The notes under the pieces: model-generated | Database searches by the model: none | Seen by the model: the letters and a program-made list of their open reading frames with translations, nothing else | What the model was told of the DNA's origin: nothing | Shown here: piece after piece, positions 1-10,148 of the stretch | How positions within the stretch are numbered: position 1 is the stretch's first letter | Layout of the letters: every line of letters begins with the position of its first letter | Assembly (NCBI GenBank): GCA_033085395.1 | Contig: JANQBS010000474.1 | Span: 1 to 19,668 of the forward strand | Length of the DNA: 19,668 bases | Source of the DNA: Xanthoparmelia taractica | Lineage: Eukaryota > Ascomycota > Lecanoromycetes > Lecanorales > Parmeliaceae | Direction of reading: 5' to 3' | Position numbers and translations under genes: made by a program

Positions 1-287
1 AAGGAAAGCCGTAGTCCCAATTGGGAAGGTAAGCCGACTTGGTGTTGCAGGCCTATGTGGTCGTCACACTCGTAACAATTAGACGATTCTTAAGAAGACT
101 CTATTTAAGTAGCGGAGGAGCACCAGTATAAGGCGCAGGTCCGAGTCCATTCCTGGCTGCGTCCACTCGTTCTCTCGCGGTTCCATCGCCGAGACATTCC
201 GAACTCTGGCGGGATATTTCCTCGAAATGGGACCCCAAATCATGTTTGACATTCCTATCATCGTTGAGTTGTTCTTGGTTATCGTCA

Positions 288-1001
288 TTATTGGCAAAGG
301 CAACAGGGTGCGTTTTCATACATGTTGCCCTGACCAGACCACGTGCGGTATCGAGTTCCACTGCGATTACCGAGATGATACCTTCCTCCAAAGGATTTCA
401 CTACGAACCTCTCACCATTGAGGTCGAGAGTGAAATAAGAGGTCTCCAGGTCCCACGCTCGTGTGACCAGAGTCCATGTGACTGCTGTTTGCTGGGACCA
501 TCCACCTCCGGCGGCGAGCGTCACTATTCTTGGACCGACCAGACCAGTCTTCCTGTTCAGTCGTACGAATGGAGGCCCCTGAGTACTAAAATCGCGCAGA
601 GCTTGTCTTAGAAACTTCAGCTCGTGGTCGTCGGCTAAAGGCGTATTGTCCAAGGCTGGATTAACACTCCCCGAGGCAGCAACTTTGTTCGCTTCCTCAG
701 TAGGCAAGTTGTCTTCGATATAGTCGCTTGACTGCTCCTCAGCTTCAGAAGCTATGATAGATATATTAGTCTGAGCCGAGGTGTCTTAAGTTGGGTGGGT
801 GAAGTGGGTACCTTGCTCAGAGAAATCGCTCCCTGAATCATCATCGGACCCAGTCAAGTCCACGCGGTGGGCTTCAGCTGGTGTTGACCAATCCGCGTGG
901 CTTGGCACTTCAGCGCCACTTGATTGTCCAGCTCGCGGGCGACTGCTCATAACCCGATTTTCCTTAACCTTTATCGCCCTCCCCAGCGTCAAATACGTCA
1001 T
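288..1001 (-). pseudogene. Possible continuation of the copia pol remnant (linker between integrase and RT), broken
   Basis: A second minus-strand frame overlaps the end of the integrase-like fragment (964-1001) and runs through an acidic, Ser-rich linker (for example TGSDDDSGSDFSEQ). It is stopped by TAA at 783-785, then stays open in the same frame to 288. Acidic linkers of this kind separate integrase and reverse transcriptase in copia elements, and TAA could come from CAA by a C-to-T change. No reverse transcriptase motif is visible downstream, so membership of the element is an inference from position. The segment 288-700 could equally be unrelated sequence that happens to be open. Confidence 0.25.
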
Positions 1002-1257
1002 CGCCGGTGGCCTCGGCCATCCAATAGCCGGTGTCTGATACGGCGGAGGTCATCATTCGTGCCTCATCAAAATCCACATGTGACGCTCGCTCGACCCTAC
1101 GAGTGGCTGGATTCCACACTCGAAAGACGTCGGTTCCTTCATAGCCAATCAAGTAGCACTTCTTGCTACGCTCATCGAGCTTCTGTCGGTTTTCCTTTGG
1201 GATGTGAACTGTAAGACGAAGCCAGAGTCCGAATAGTCCGTCTGCAGCTTGGTCCAT
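964..1257 (-). mobile_element. Ty1/copia retrotransposon pol fragment (integrase C-terminal end), degenerate
   Basis: The minus-strand frame reads VHIPKENRQKLDERSKKCYL, then IGYEG, FRVWNPATRRV and VDFDE. This is the order found at the end of the integrase region of Ty1/copia polyproteins (HIPKEKRxKLDxRSxKCxFxGYxxxxKGYRxWdPxtrkvxxSRDVxFDE). The frame opens without a sensible start and stops at about 964. No core integrase catalytic DDE region, reverse transcriptase or RNase H is recognisable nearby, and no LTR was identified, so this is a small dead remnant. The residues just before the motif (LFGLWLRLT) are a poor match to the usual LRVFGCxAYV, which suggests point or frameshift decay. The family assignment rests on my recall of the motif; the state of decay is seen directly. 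Confidence 0.6.
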
Positions 1258-1603
1258 CGGCTTATGGCCATATCATCATCCTCAGTTGCTTCCGCTGGTT
1301 TCTCATCATTGATCAATTCTTGCGAATTCTAATCGCCCTCTTGCCCAGGTACGCAAGCGGTATCGAACTGTCCGACGAGGAATATTCCTCGTCATCGAGG
1401 TCCCTATTTCCGCGAGTGTGGTTTCCTTGGCTCTCTGTGAAAATGGGGTCGAAGAGGATCTATGTATAAATATATATAGAGTAATTCTATAGAATCTATA
1501 AAGATGGTATGGGATACTCGGAAGAGTGTTGTATGGGATTGGGAGAATTAGAAGATTGGAAGGATGAAAAACTTTGGGAGGTTAAATGGTAAGGGAGTAA
1601 AGG

Positions 1604-1655
1604 GAGTGAAGAACAGGAGTGAAGAACAGGAGTGAAGGGAAGGAGTGAAGAACGG
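1604..1655 (+). repeat. 13-bp purine-rich tandem repeat, four units
   Basis: Units start at 1604, 1617, 1630 and 1643. The first two are identical (gagtgaagaacag); the third is gagtgaagggaag and the fourth gagtgaagaacgg, with a decayed fifth start at 1656. The repeat sits in a longer, strongly purine-biased stretch of the plus strand from about 1550 to 1690. Confidence 0.85.
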
Positions 1656-1980
1656 GACTGAAAAAAAGGAATAAATAAACACAATAAAAGAATCAACCGA
1701 ACGTGAACAACCGCGCTCCCGCCGCCGCTTACCCGCCGACTTTTCCAAGTGATTCGGTAGATACCTTAGCCTTGGATATTTAATCGTTCTCCGTTTCGAA
1801 TAGCCCGGTACCGGGCCCGATAGCCATGTCCATAGAAGTCCCAGAAGTGCGTAAGAATAGACCGTTACCGTAACAATATCTAGAGCAAAGCGAGCTTTCC
1901 GTTCATGGCATTGGTTTAACCCAAGGTATGGAAGCATAGATAAAACGTTCGCATGAATACTGGCTGTCTTGATCGTATTC

Positions 1981-1998
1981 GATCCGATCCGATCCGAT
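1981..1998 (+). repeat. GATCC pentamer microsatellite
   Basis: Three GATCC units plus GATT follow directly after TATTC, about 50 bp beyond the 3' end of the GH47 coding region. A hexamer repeat (TCATAC-like, about 2035-2052) overlaps the stop codon of that gene. Confidence 0.8.
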
Positions 1999-2046
1999 TC
2001 TACGTACGACAGAAATACCTTATGGGTAAAATATCCATACTCATAC

Positions 2047-3831
2047 TCATACCGGAGGTCCCGCAACCTTGAACGGGTGCGCCTCGGTGTTGAAGACGAA
2101 CTCATTCTTGCTGCCATTGCCCGCCACCTGGAAAACGCTATCCTGATACACTGTCAGCCCAGCACGCCCCAATGGATCTTTCGGGATGAATCTCACCGGC
2201 GCATGAATCAAATATGAGTACTTCATCACCTCTGCGAACAAGAAACTCTCTTGCACATTTTCAAACGATCCGCCATTCGCAGCATTGACGTCCGAGATGG
2301 CCGAGAACCCTTGCCCGATTCTGGTCGTTGCGTTTATGGCGAGGAAGGCGTCCCATGCCCAATCTTGGTACATCGTGTTGCCTTTAGTGCGATCAGTAGG
2401 CTCGCTCTCACACCAATCGTAGCGATGAATGCCTTACCGGTAAATCTGTAAGCGTAGTAGAAACTTTCGATGACTTCTGGACGGAGATCGTACGATGGAT
2501 CGGTGATGTAGAAGCCATTCGCATTGTAGAAGGCTTCGTTAGTAGAGTCCACGCCGGTGGTGTTCCAGCTGAATGTCTCTGGCCCTATTCCTGTGAGGGT
2601 GGAGTTGTACAGATCGTGGCAGCCATTGACAAGCGCAAGCCCGAAGTCGATGTAGTCCTGTCGGCCGAGGACTGAGCCTCCGAGGAGAAAGTTGCCGCCG
2701 TCAAAGCATGTCAGATGTTCGGACGAGTTGACGAAAGTGGTGTTGATGTAGCTTGCCAAGAACGTCAAGTCAGGCCGTGAAGTCGCTGGACATAAGCAGA
2801 GTTAGGTCTTCTTTCCTTGGGCATTCTGAAGAAGCGGGAAATGGACATCATAATTCAGAGGATCACTTACGATTCGAGGTCAAGTATTGGATGGTGCTGT
2901 CTGCAGCCATGATCCAGCGAGTCGCGTAGTTGCTGTAGCGCGACGAATCATAGACGTACATCTTGATCAGGTACTCATAGAAGCTGTCATCGCCACCATT
3001 CCACCCTCCAGTGGCGTCCAAGAAAACGCCGTTGGAGATGTTCACGTTAGTACCGACGAGACCAGGGAAGGGCTCATTGGCTTTTGGCAGGGGGTTCAGA
3101 AGGTAGCTCTCGGCTTTCTGCACCAGATCTCCGTACGAAGCATCACCCGTGAGGTCCGATAGATGTTGCCATTCCAGGCAGAGGGTACCTATTGTAGCAA
3201 GTCCATTTGTTGTGCTTCCATCAGTGGTGTGATCCGTGAAGTATAGGTTATTCGAGGGAATCCCTGATGTGGTATTGAATGCGAACTTCAGACTATCCGC
3301 TAGGCTTTTCGACTGGGTAAGTAGAGTGTCTACGGCGGAAGCGTTTGTAGCCAAATCAGATAACGGCCCCTTGAGAAGGTCATATCCTGACAGCATTCCG
3401 CCCAGGTACCTTATAGTCGTCTCGAAAAGGCTCACCTCTGTAGTGGTGGTGGTGTAGTCGATAGTAGCAATGTAATTAAGGATATCAGTAACGATGGGCT
3501 GGCTTTCCATCACCAAAGCGGTGCTTAAGGCGTCAACAGCGCTAGCTCCCCAATTATTTCTTGGATTTGTACATGTATTCGTCACCGGCTCAAGCTCATC
3601 TTGGCCTTTGCAGGTCGTGAAGTAGCCGTTCCAGGCAAAAGTGAAAGCATCCTTGATGGCAGCCGCCCTTTGTTGCTCGACAGCGGAGTTGGTGATGCCG
3701 GTTTGGCGGGCCCTTACGGCTCGATCTCTTAATGCCAGAGACTCGTACTCCGTGTTCCCAGGAGCAGGAAGTCGGAGTCCAGAGACAACATTGGCAGCTG
3801 TCGCAAGCAGCGAGAGACAGGAAACTCGCAT
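2047..3831 (-). CDS. Secreted GH47 class I alpha-1,2-mannosidase
   Basis: Three exons (3831-2871, 2785-2438, 2381-2047) give 547 aa. Intron 1 (2870-2786, GTAAGT...CTAAC...CAG) and intron 2 (2437-2382, GTAAGG...CTGAT...AAG) both restore the frame in phase 1. The start at 3831 opens with a signal peptide (MRVSCLSLLATAANVVSG), so the enzyme is probably secreted or enters the secretory pathway. GH47 landmarks in order are NNWGASAVDAL (92-102), FETTIRYLGG (136-145), GGWNGGDDSFYEYLIKM (275-291), LTCFDGG, DLRPEVIESFYYAYRFTG across the intron 2 region, YQDWAWDAF and the C-terminal FNTEAHPFK, whose Thr binds Ca2+ in the family. GH47 enzymes trim alpha-1,2-linked mannose from high-mannose N-glycans by an inverting mechanism. 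Several NxS/T sites are present. Length fits secreted fungal members (about 500-550 aa). Nothing suggests it is broken. Confidence 0.93.
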
Positions 3832-4802
3832 TGTGGAGACCTACTTATGCTGGAGGAAAGGACACAGTGTTTAAAAGCAAGAGTGTCGGCTGTTAATATC
3901 TCAAGGAATGCTTTAATTATAATGCCAGTCCGGCTGACATCTGATGATGTGTCACTAAAGGAAATGTTCGGTCTTGACGCGACTCGGATTTACTGGTATC
4001 AAAAAGAGAAGGAGCTCGAATACTTCTCGTTGGAATTGCGCAGCAGAAACTGCGGACCCCATACCTCCCTACATGTCATAATGCGGCGATCTGTTACTCC
4101 GCAGAAGTAGGAATGCGGGGTAACATCTGCTGCCCTTATGCAGTCTCCGCATGACCATTCAACAGCCAACGTATTATTCTCTCTTAGCATGTCCGTCGCG
4201 CCTGCTGACCACTTGTGCATCTCCCCTGCATCGCCGCGGGCCAAGTGGGGCGATCTTGTGGGCATGCAAGGATGATCTCGAGGTCAACTTCATATTACAG
4301 TTTACTCGTGATCGTTTTTAGAAGAAATTGACTGGTGGTTGCAAGGCATGTGGTAGACCTGCGGTGGTAGACCTCCGCAGGTGCGCCGGCGGGGACAGCC
4401 AGGTGCCGCCATCCCGCTTGTGGCGGACCCCCAGACAATGCCTTACCCCGGGTCTAGGGGGCTTCCGTCGATCGTCAGGGGTGGGCTCCTCCGTTCGCCT
4501 CATCCCGTACGCTAGGTAAGATAGGTCCGCACCCGAGTGCGCTATCCGGGCCAACTTTCAGACGAGGTCTGCCTCGCCGGCTACACGATTGTGGAACACG
4601 CACCTACTCATCTAACTTGGTATTTATCTTGAATATGGAGCCTCGCAAATAATAATACAAAGGCAATACAAGTGTATATAGAAGTTAGATCGACCAAGTT
4701 GGATAGCGTGACCATAGCGTGACCTCCTGACCCTCGCAGCCATGATGCTTACAAGCAGGATGGAGGAAGGCCGGATGCTGGGAAGGATTGCCCTTTTCCC
4801 TA
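3832..4802. other. Intergenic region with a GC-rich island (about 4330-4600)
   Basis: This 971-bp gap lies between the GH47 start and the chitinase stop, so the GH47 promoter should be in its left part, but I see no clear element. From about 4330 to 4600 the GC content jumps well above the flanks and both strands are open by composition. The island has a perfect 8-bp hairpin stem (acctgcgg 4357-4364, ccgcaggt 4375-4382, 10-nt loop) and a direct repeat of tggtagacct (4351 and 4365). No protein family or tRNA-like A/B box is recognisable. It may be a fragment of a repetitive element. Confidence 0.45.
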
Positions 4803-7800
4803 CTACAACAGCAATATGGCAGCGGCAGCAGCAGCTACAACGCCCAGAAAGCTACCACCAACCTTGTCCGCTGCACCCTTGAATTCCAATGGAGAGGACG
4901 GAGAGGGGCCCTTGTCCGCTGCACCCTTGAATTCCAATGGAGAGGACGGAGAGGGGCCACCATTTCCAGCACCTTGACTCGCAGGCGCTGTGGATGATGG
5001 TCTCGCGGAAATTGTGCCTGAAGGACTCACAGGAGCTGTGCCATTCTTGGTGGAAAGCAGAGCACTGTTGCTTTGCTGCCCACTTTGCTGTGCGTTCTGC
5101 TGTGCGTTCTGCTGTCCGTTTTGCTCTCCAGTCTCCTTTCCGCTCTGCCCGCTTTGATGCCCACTCTCCACTCCGTTCGATTGTCCACTCGATGCCCCGC
5201 TAGATTGTCCACTGGGTTGTCCATTTTGGTTAGCTTTGCCTGATTGAGCAACCTGGCTTGGGCTTTGCGGGATGGGGATAATCTCCATAGTTACGACGGG
5301 AAGGTGCGCCCCAGTAACGCCGCTTGCGAGAGATTGGCTACCAGCCTTCGGCGCTGCTCCGGCGGGCCCTGCTTCCGAAGGGCTACTTTGTGCCGTTGAT
5401 TGCTTGGGCGATGCCTGCTGGGGTGCTGGTGCTGCCGCTTTGTTCTCTGGCCCTGGAGATGACGCGCCGCTCTCACTATTGGATTCACTATTGGTTTCGC
5501 TTGGTATTCCAGCATTCGATACACTAGGAGCTCCTGCACTTGGGACCGCTGCTCCATTTTCGCCGTTAAGTTTATTTTGAGACCCATTACTAGAGGCAGC
5601 AGGAGCTCCTGCGCTTGGAACCGCTGCTCCAGTTTCAGCGTTGGGTTTACTTTGAGACCCATTGTTGGACGCAGCAGGAGACCCTGCACTTGGGACCGCT
5701 GCTCCGCTTTCACTATTGGCTTGACTTTGAGACCCTTCATTAGACACAGCAGGAGAGCCCGCGCTTGAAGAGCCATTGCTGCCTTCGGTGGAGCTTTCTG
5801 ATCCTTTTGAAGGAGAGCTTGAGCCCCCTTGCGGCAAGCTGTTAGAATTACCAGCTTCAGACTTTGAAGGCGCATTTCCAGATCCCGAAGACCCAGAGGC
5901 TCCACCCAAGTATGAAGTTGCGGTAGGGAAACTGTTCGCATTCCCTACGGCTCCTAGAGGCACGCCTGATTTCGGAGGCCCGGAAGGAGACCCAGCTTCG
6001 GTGGGAACGGCATAGCCGGTGGTCGTGTAGGTGAGTGTGCATGGGCACTCAGAAATTGTGAGAGTTTCATGCTATATACTGTCAGTAAAGGATAAAGAAA
6101 AGGGAGTCAATGGACGTACAGCAGTAGCACTGTAGACCCTGCCGCTCGGCGAGAGAGAGAAGGTAGTAGCCTCGGGGCAAATCGTAGTAAGTTTGGTTAC
6201 AATCTCAGTTGTTGTGTAGGTGGTTAGGGTTGGCAGGGGTCCACTGCTTTGGCCTGCAGGTGCAACGTTAGGACTGGACTGTGCAACACTGCTGGCGGAA
6301 GGCGATGCCGAAATTGCCGGGACTGAAATTGGTACAGTAGTGCTGACTTCGCCTGAGGAACCAGGAGTGCTGGACGCAAGGCCTGGCACCGAGGCGGACT
6401 TTGTCTTCTCGGAGCAACGAGGGCAAGTGGTGATAGTGCTCGTGATCAAGCTGGTCTCAACGATGATGGAAGTCACGCCGCTCTGAACCTTGGTGGTTGT
6501 CACTGGGCAGCTTGTTACAGTGGTGTATGTGGTCAAGCTGGTGTACTCGGTAGACTCTGGTACTAGGGACACAGTGGTCCCAGACACAATAAGACTCGGC
6601 GTTGATGACGTGATAAACGATGCAGCTACGGATGATCTGGTCGTAGAAGTTGTATTTTGGTAGGGACCACTGATTGAAGAAGCACTGGGTGGTGGTACGC
6701 TACCTCCCCCAGAAGTACCATAGGATGAAGGCCTACTGACTGAGGCTCCAGTTGGGGGAGGGCTACTCCCAGAAGCTGATGTGAACAGGCTGATAGAGGT
6801 TGTATTTCCCGCTTTCCGTGTAGAAGCGGGCACTGAAGATGTAACAGCTGTTGCGAATACAGAAGAAGATCCATTCACCGGAGTGTACACGGATACGCTG
6901 ACCGAAGTGGCGGTTGAAGCAGTGGAAACTTCAGTCACCGATGAAGTTGGAATGGAGCTGCCACTTGAAGTGGTTGGCAGTGAGCTGCCACTAGTTGAAA
7001 TTGACGCTGATGTCTTCCCAGAAGAAGTTGGGATAGAATTGATAGCGGCCGTGGTAGAGCTTGAGCTCGAAACGCGGACAGATGACGCAGACGGAGTTAC
7101 TGTTGAAGAGCTTGCGATGCTCACTGAAGATGCAGTGTGGGTAGTAGACACCGCCGGGGTCGTTGTTACCGCTAGAGTGGAAGATGCAAGAGTAGAATGC
7201 ACGGTTGCCGAAGAAGTCACAGGTGAGACCGTGCATTCGGTGTTTTCCAAGTAGCCTTTGAGCACATCCTAGATCCAGAGTCAGCTTTTTTTAGCTCAAG
7301 TCCGATTCCAAATTCTGCTAAAGTCTGAGTACTTTCAAGCCATCTCTGAGAAAAGTAGCACTTGCGGGGATCCAAAGACCCATGCGCATTGATAATCAAA
7401 AGCGGCAAGGATCCAAGCCAACACAATCCACAGGAATGGAAAGAAACACTTCAAGGAAAGGACTTACTGCATACGATTGACCGTGGATCTGATTGTTCTG
7501 GGAGAAAGTCGCCTCGTAGATCATGACGCCGCCGAACTCATGCTTATACTCGCACTGCAACGCCTTGATGATTTCGCTGGCCTCGTTTGGCTGGAGGTAC
7601 ATTTCCGGCTCATAGACAATGTTGGTTTCTGGCGCTGCCGGAAGACCGAGGTAGACTTTGGTGTTCGGGTTGAATGATTGGTCCTGAATGAATTCCACCC
7701 AGCTAGCGAATGAGATGTTGGTGTGTGTGCCTCCATAGGAGTGGTCGAAATATGCGCGAGCCGAACAACTCGGTGTGTTGTAGAATTGGATGAAGAGAAA

Positions 7801-8697
7801 GTCAAACGGTGAGGTCTCTATCGCATCGGCCAGATGCTTGTCCGGAATTACGCACTCTGTAATTTGGAGTCAGCATTGCCTGTTCAAGGAAGACCTTTGA
7901 CTCCTAAGATAAACCTGACACGCAGAGACTCCAATTTAATTTTTCCAGGCTCAAGCTTGAGGTCAAAAATGGAAGTTAGGATTCTCAAAATACGTACGAG
8001 GTGCTGCGGAAACGTAGTATGACTTTGATTTGTCAGTGTTGTAGAGAGTCCGTAAGGTATTAACCATGGTGCCATAACCTCGATCCAGATCACCTTTATT
8101 CTCTCCAGAGGCGAGAACGTTTTCTATATCGAAATCGAAGCCGTCTACAACAGCGTTCCCAAAAGGTCGCGGGGTTGTCTTGGAAGTATCCTCTGGCCCG
8201 AATGCCTCCCACAAGAAAGTCGCGAAATCCACTGCAGATACATCACTGTCAAGATGTTGGTTGGTTGGAATGGCACCACCGAGAGACAGGAGGACCTTTT
8301 TGCCGATACTTTGACAATAGGTAATATTGGGGCCTATACCAGGGCAGTGGCTGAGAAGGAGCGAAGAAGAGCCGTTGATATTCTGGTACGTCTGGGATCC
8401 ACATTGGTTGCCAAAGTTGGTTCCAGGGTATCCACCGCTTTGGTCGGGGAAGACATTGACGAACCCAATTTGAATGATATCTATGTTGTCATCGTCGCAG
8501 AAGAATTCGAGTGGTTTCTGATTCGGCCCTTGACCCTGTCGAAGTTCTTGTCAGCAGGCATCATGTTGTTCCGCAGGTCTGCGACTCACCCAGTAGACTG
8601 CCATATTTGTCTTGGCAGAAGCGTCGAATGCAGCAAGCGCAGGTGGAAGCAAAGTAGCTACAGCGGCCATGACGGCCAGAGGTGTGAGGTTCAACAT
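4803..8697 (-). CDS. GPI-anchored class III GH18 chitinase with mucin-like repeat tail
   Basis: Five exons (8697-8590, 8535-7998, 7856-7468, 7268-6120, 6071-4803) give 1150 aa. All four introns have GT-AG ends and keep the frame; intron sizes are 54, 141, 199 and 48 bp. Domains: signal peptide (1 to about 23, ending ALAA); GH18 barrel about 28-345 with VYWGQGPNQ (across intron 1), VLLSLGGAI, the catalytic DGFDFDIE (167-174, E174 the acid), YYVSAAPQC (across intron 2) and FIQFYN; then a Ser/Thr/Pro-rich region about 360-730 with Cys-containing TTYTTVTSCP-type units; a Gly/Ser/Gln/Asn-rich region with tandem repeats; and a hydrophobic end (VVAAAAAAILLL) after small residues, as in GPI signals. 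Class III fungal chitinases hydrolyse beta-1,4-GlcNAc chains, usually for wall remodelling. The tail should be O-glycosylated and hold the enzyme in the wall. In strand beta-8 the sequence is GGVMIYEA, where Trp is usual. The 199-bp intron 3 is the least certain part of the model. Confidence 0.9.
4863..4958 (-). repeat. Perfect 48-bp tandem duplication inside the chitinase tail
   Basis: Bases 4863-4910 and 4911-4958 are identical. Translated on the minus strand they encode two copies of a 16-residue unit (GPSPSSPLEFKGAADK) just before the GPI-type hydrophobic end. Identity of the copies points to a recent duplication. It is in frame, so it lengthens the protein without breaking it. Confidence 0.95.
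5527..5751 (-). repeat. Three 75-bp tandem repeats inside the chitinase tail
   Basis: Units start at 5527, 5602 and 5677, with a partial fourth at 5752. Each encodes 25 residues of the form AGxPAxSxxGSQxxxNxExG followed by AAVPS. The copies differ at several positions, so they are older than the 48-bp duplication. Nearby, a 12-bp unit (tgtgcgttctgc) is repeated at 5089 and 5101 and encodes QNAQ-type residues. Confidence 0.9.
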
Positions 8698-9684
8698 TTT
8701 GCTTTAAGATTAGAATTTCTATAGATTTATACAAGGAAGTATTATAGATTGTAAGAACGACTTAAAGAGAGTGGACTTTGGAAACTGTCAAAGACAGGAC
8801 GCAAACAAACGTTTGCTGGTGAAAGAGTGACACAAACGCTGTCAGAGAAGCAGAAGTGCAAGTGAGAGAATGAAGAAGTAGAGTGCGAGAACAGGTGGGG
8901 CGACGAAAGGGTATACCAGTATGAGGATCCGTAAGCCCCCTTGGTCGAAGACTGTCCGAGGCTAGAAGCTAGTGTATCCATGATTGACTTTTGACTGGTT
9001 TCTTGTTTCGATCCAATCCAATCCAATCCAATGCTTCCAGAACAGACCAACTGTCAAGGAGGCTAACCAGATTGACACAATCCCACGAGAATTGTAGTAG
9101 CATTTACGCGGGTACCTGCAGCTGCTTATGGATCTTCCGATACAAAAATATTCCACTGCATTCTGCGTGCCGATTGATCTTCTGCAGCGAAAAGAAAATG
9201 TTTTCGCTTTGTCCGTGGACATGACTCTTGTTCTTCTTTTCTACTCCTTCTGCTTCTTCTTTGTTGTGAAAGGATTTAGATGTCATTTCCTTTACGAGGT
9301 TTGTTGTGTGGAACCCTTGGACCATTGAATAAATAATGTACTTGGTCTGAAGGATCGAGAGAGAGATGCCCCTGAGAGTTCAGCCGTCCAAGGTTTGACG
9401 GATATTAGCGACACGTAATTGGTAAGCTCGTATCCTGCGAAATGCCAAGCGATTTACCCGAGATTAAAGGGCAAGATAAGCTTATATTCTGTCCCGAAGA
9501 GGTAAGATGTCTTCCTATCCTGGCCAATAGCGCCAAATCTCATCTTTACGGCCACGCCGATTCCATGCACACGTTCCTATTATTCTCCATTTGATGACTT
9601 CATATTCAACCGAGTGGTGCGATACTTAATCTTTGCAATCCTAGTTCATTATTGCATTCAGCCCATGTCTAATCGGGACTGGTA
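8698..9684. other. Intergenic region upstream of the chitinase
   Basis: The chitinase promoter should be at its left end. I see no convincing gene. It has a pyrimidine-rich stretch (about 9225-9265) and a pentamer repeat at 9011-9030; short open frames on both strands have no recognisable domain. Confidence 0.5.
9011..9030 (+). repeat. ATCCA pentamer microsatellite, four units
   Basis: Four perfect ATCCA units. The repeat resembles the GATCC run at 1981-1998 in unit length and sequence, differing by one base per unit. Confidence 0.85.
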
Positions 9685-10148
9685 CTCGTATCTACCCGGA
9701 TATGCAATCTTAGGGCTAGGGCTAACTACGAAATTTTTATAATAACTATTCTTAAAGACTTATTATAGAAATTTTAAAATAATTAGTATATAAAATATAT
9801 AATATATTCTTTAAGAGTTAATAAAATTATATAATTTAAGTAATATTTATAAAGTAATATTTATAAAGTAATAGAATATATTTAGATAGATAATCTCGAC
9901 CTAGCCCTAACCCTAAGTCTCGATAATAAAATTTATAAAATCTTAAAATTTTATATTATATAATATAGAATAAGAATATTTTATAAAAGAAATATAAAAG
10001 AAATATTAAAAGTATATTAATATTTAAAAATTAAAGTATCTTTAATAAGGGTATATAGCTAAATAATAGTATACGCTTAGATTTCTTATTCTAGCCCTAG
10101 CCCTAAGATTGCATATCCAGGTAGATTGCATATCCGGGTAGATACGAG
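9685..10148. mobile_element. MITE with telomere-like terminal inverted repeats and TA flanks
   Basis: The left end (9685-9724) begins ctcgtatctacccggatatg and finishes with ttagggctagggcta. Its reverse complement is found at the right end (10092-10148), which carries one extra 17-bp unit (tacctggatatgcaatc) and otherwise matches the 40-bp left arm. TA dinucleotides at 9683-9684 and 10149-10150 flank the element, as expected for Tc1/mariner-type insertion. The 367-bp interior is extremely AT-rich, has no coding capacity and holds a third telomere-like motif (tagccctaaccctaag, 9902-9917). These features fit a non-autonomous DNA transposon of 464 bp. The superfamily is inferred only from the TA target site. 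Confidence 0.88.

Larger units (their letters stand above)
1258..2046. other. Intergenic stretch without a supported gene
   Basis: Between the copia remnant and the GH47 gene I see only simple repeats, an AT-rich patch near 1460-1500 and a 12-bp palindrome (cccggtaccggg, 1804-1815). Open frames here are low-complexity or have no recognisable content. Confidence 0.5.

Noticed and set aside
4351..4382. tRNA or tRNA-derived SINE
   Set aside because: The hairpin and GC content were suggestive, but no A-box/B-box pair or cloverleaf could be found.
6781..7254. 157-aa open frame on the plus strand over the chitinase tail
   Set aside because: It is the antisense shadow of the Ser/Thr-rich low-complexity exon 4 and consists of Val/Glu/Thr-rich filler with no domain.
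9711..10107. Telomere or interstitial telomeric repeat array
   Set aside because: Only two or three units occur at each site, and they lie within matched terminal inverted repeats of a MITE with TA flanks.
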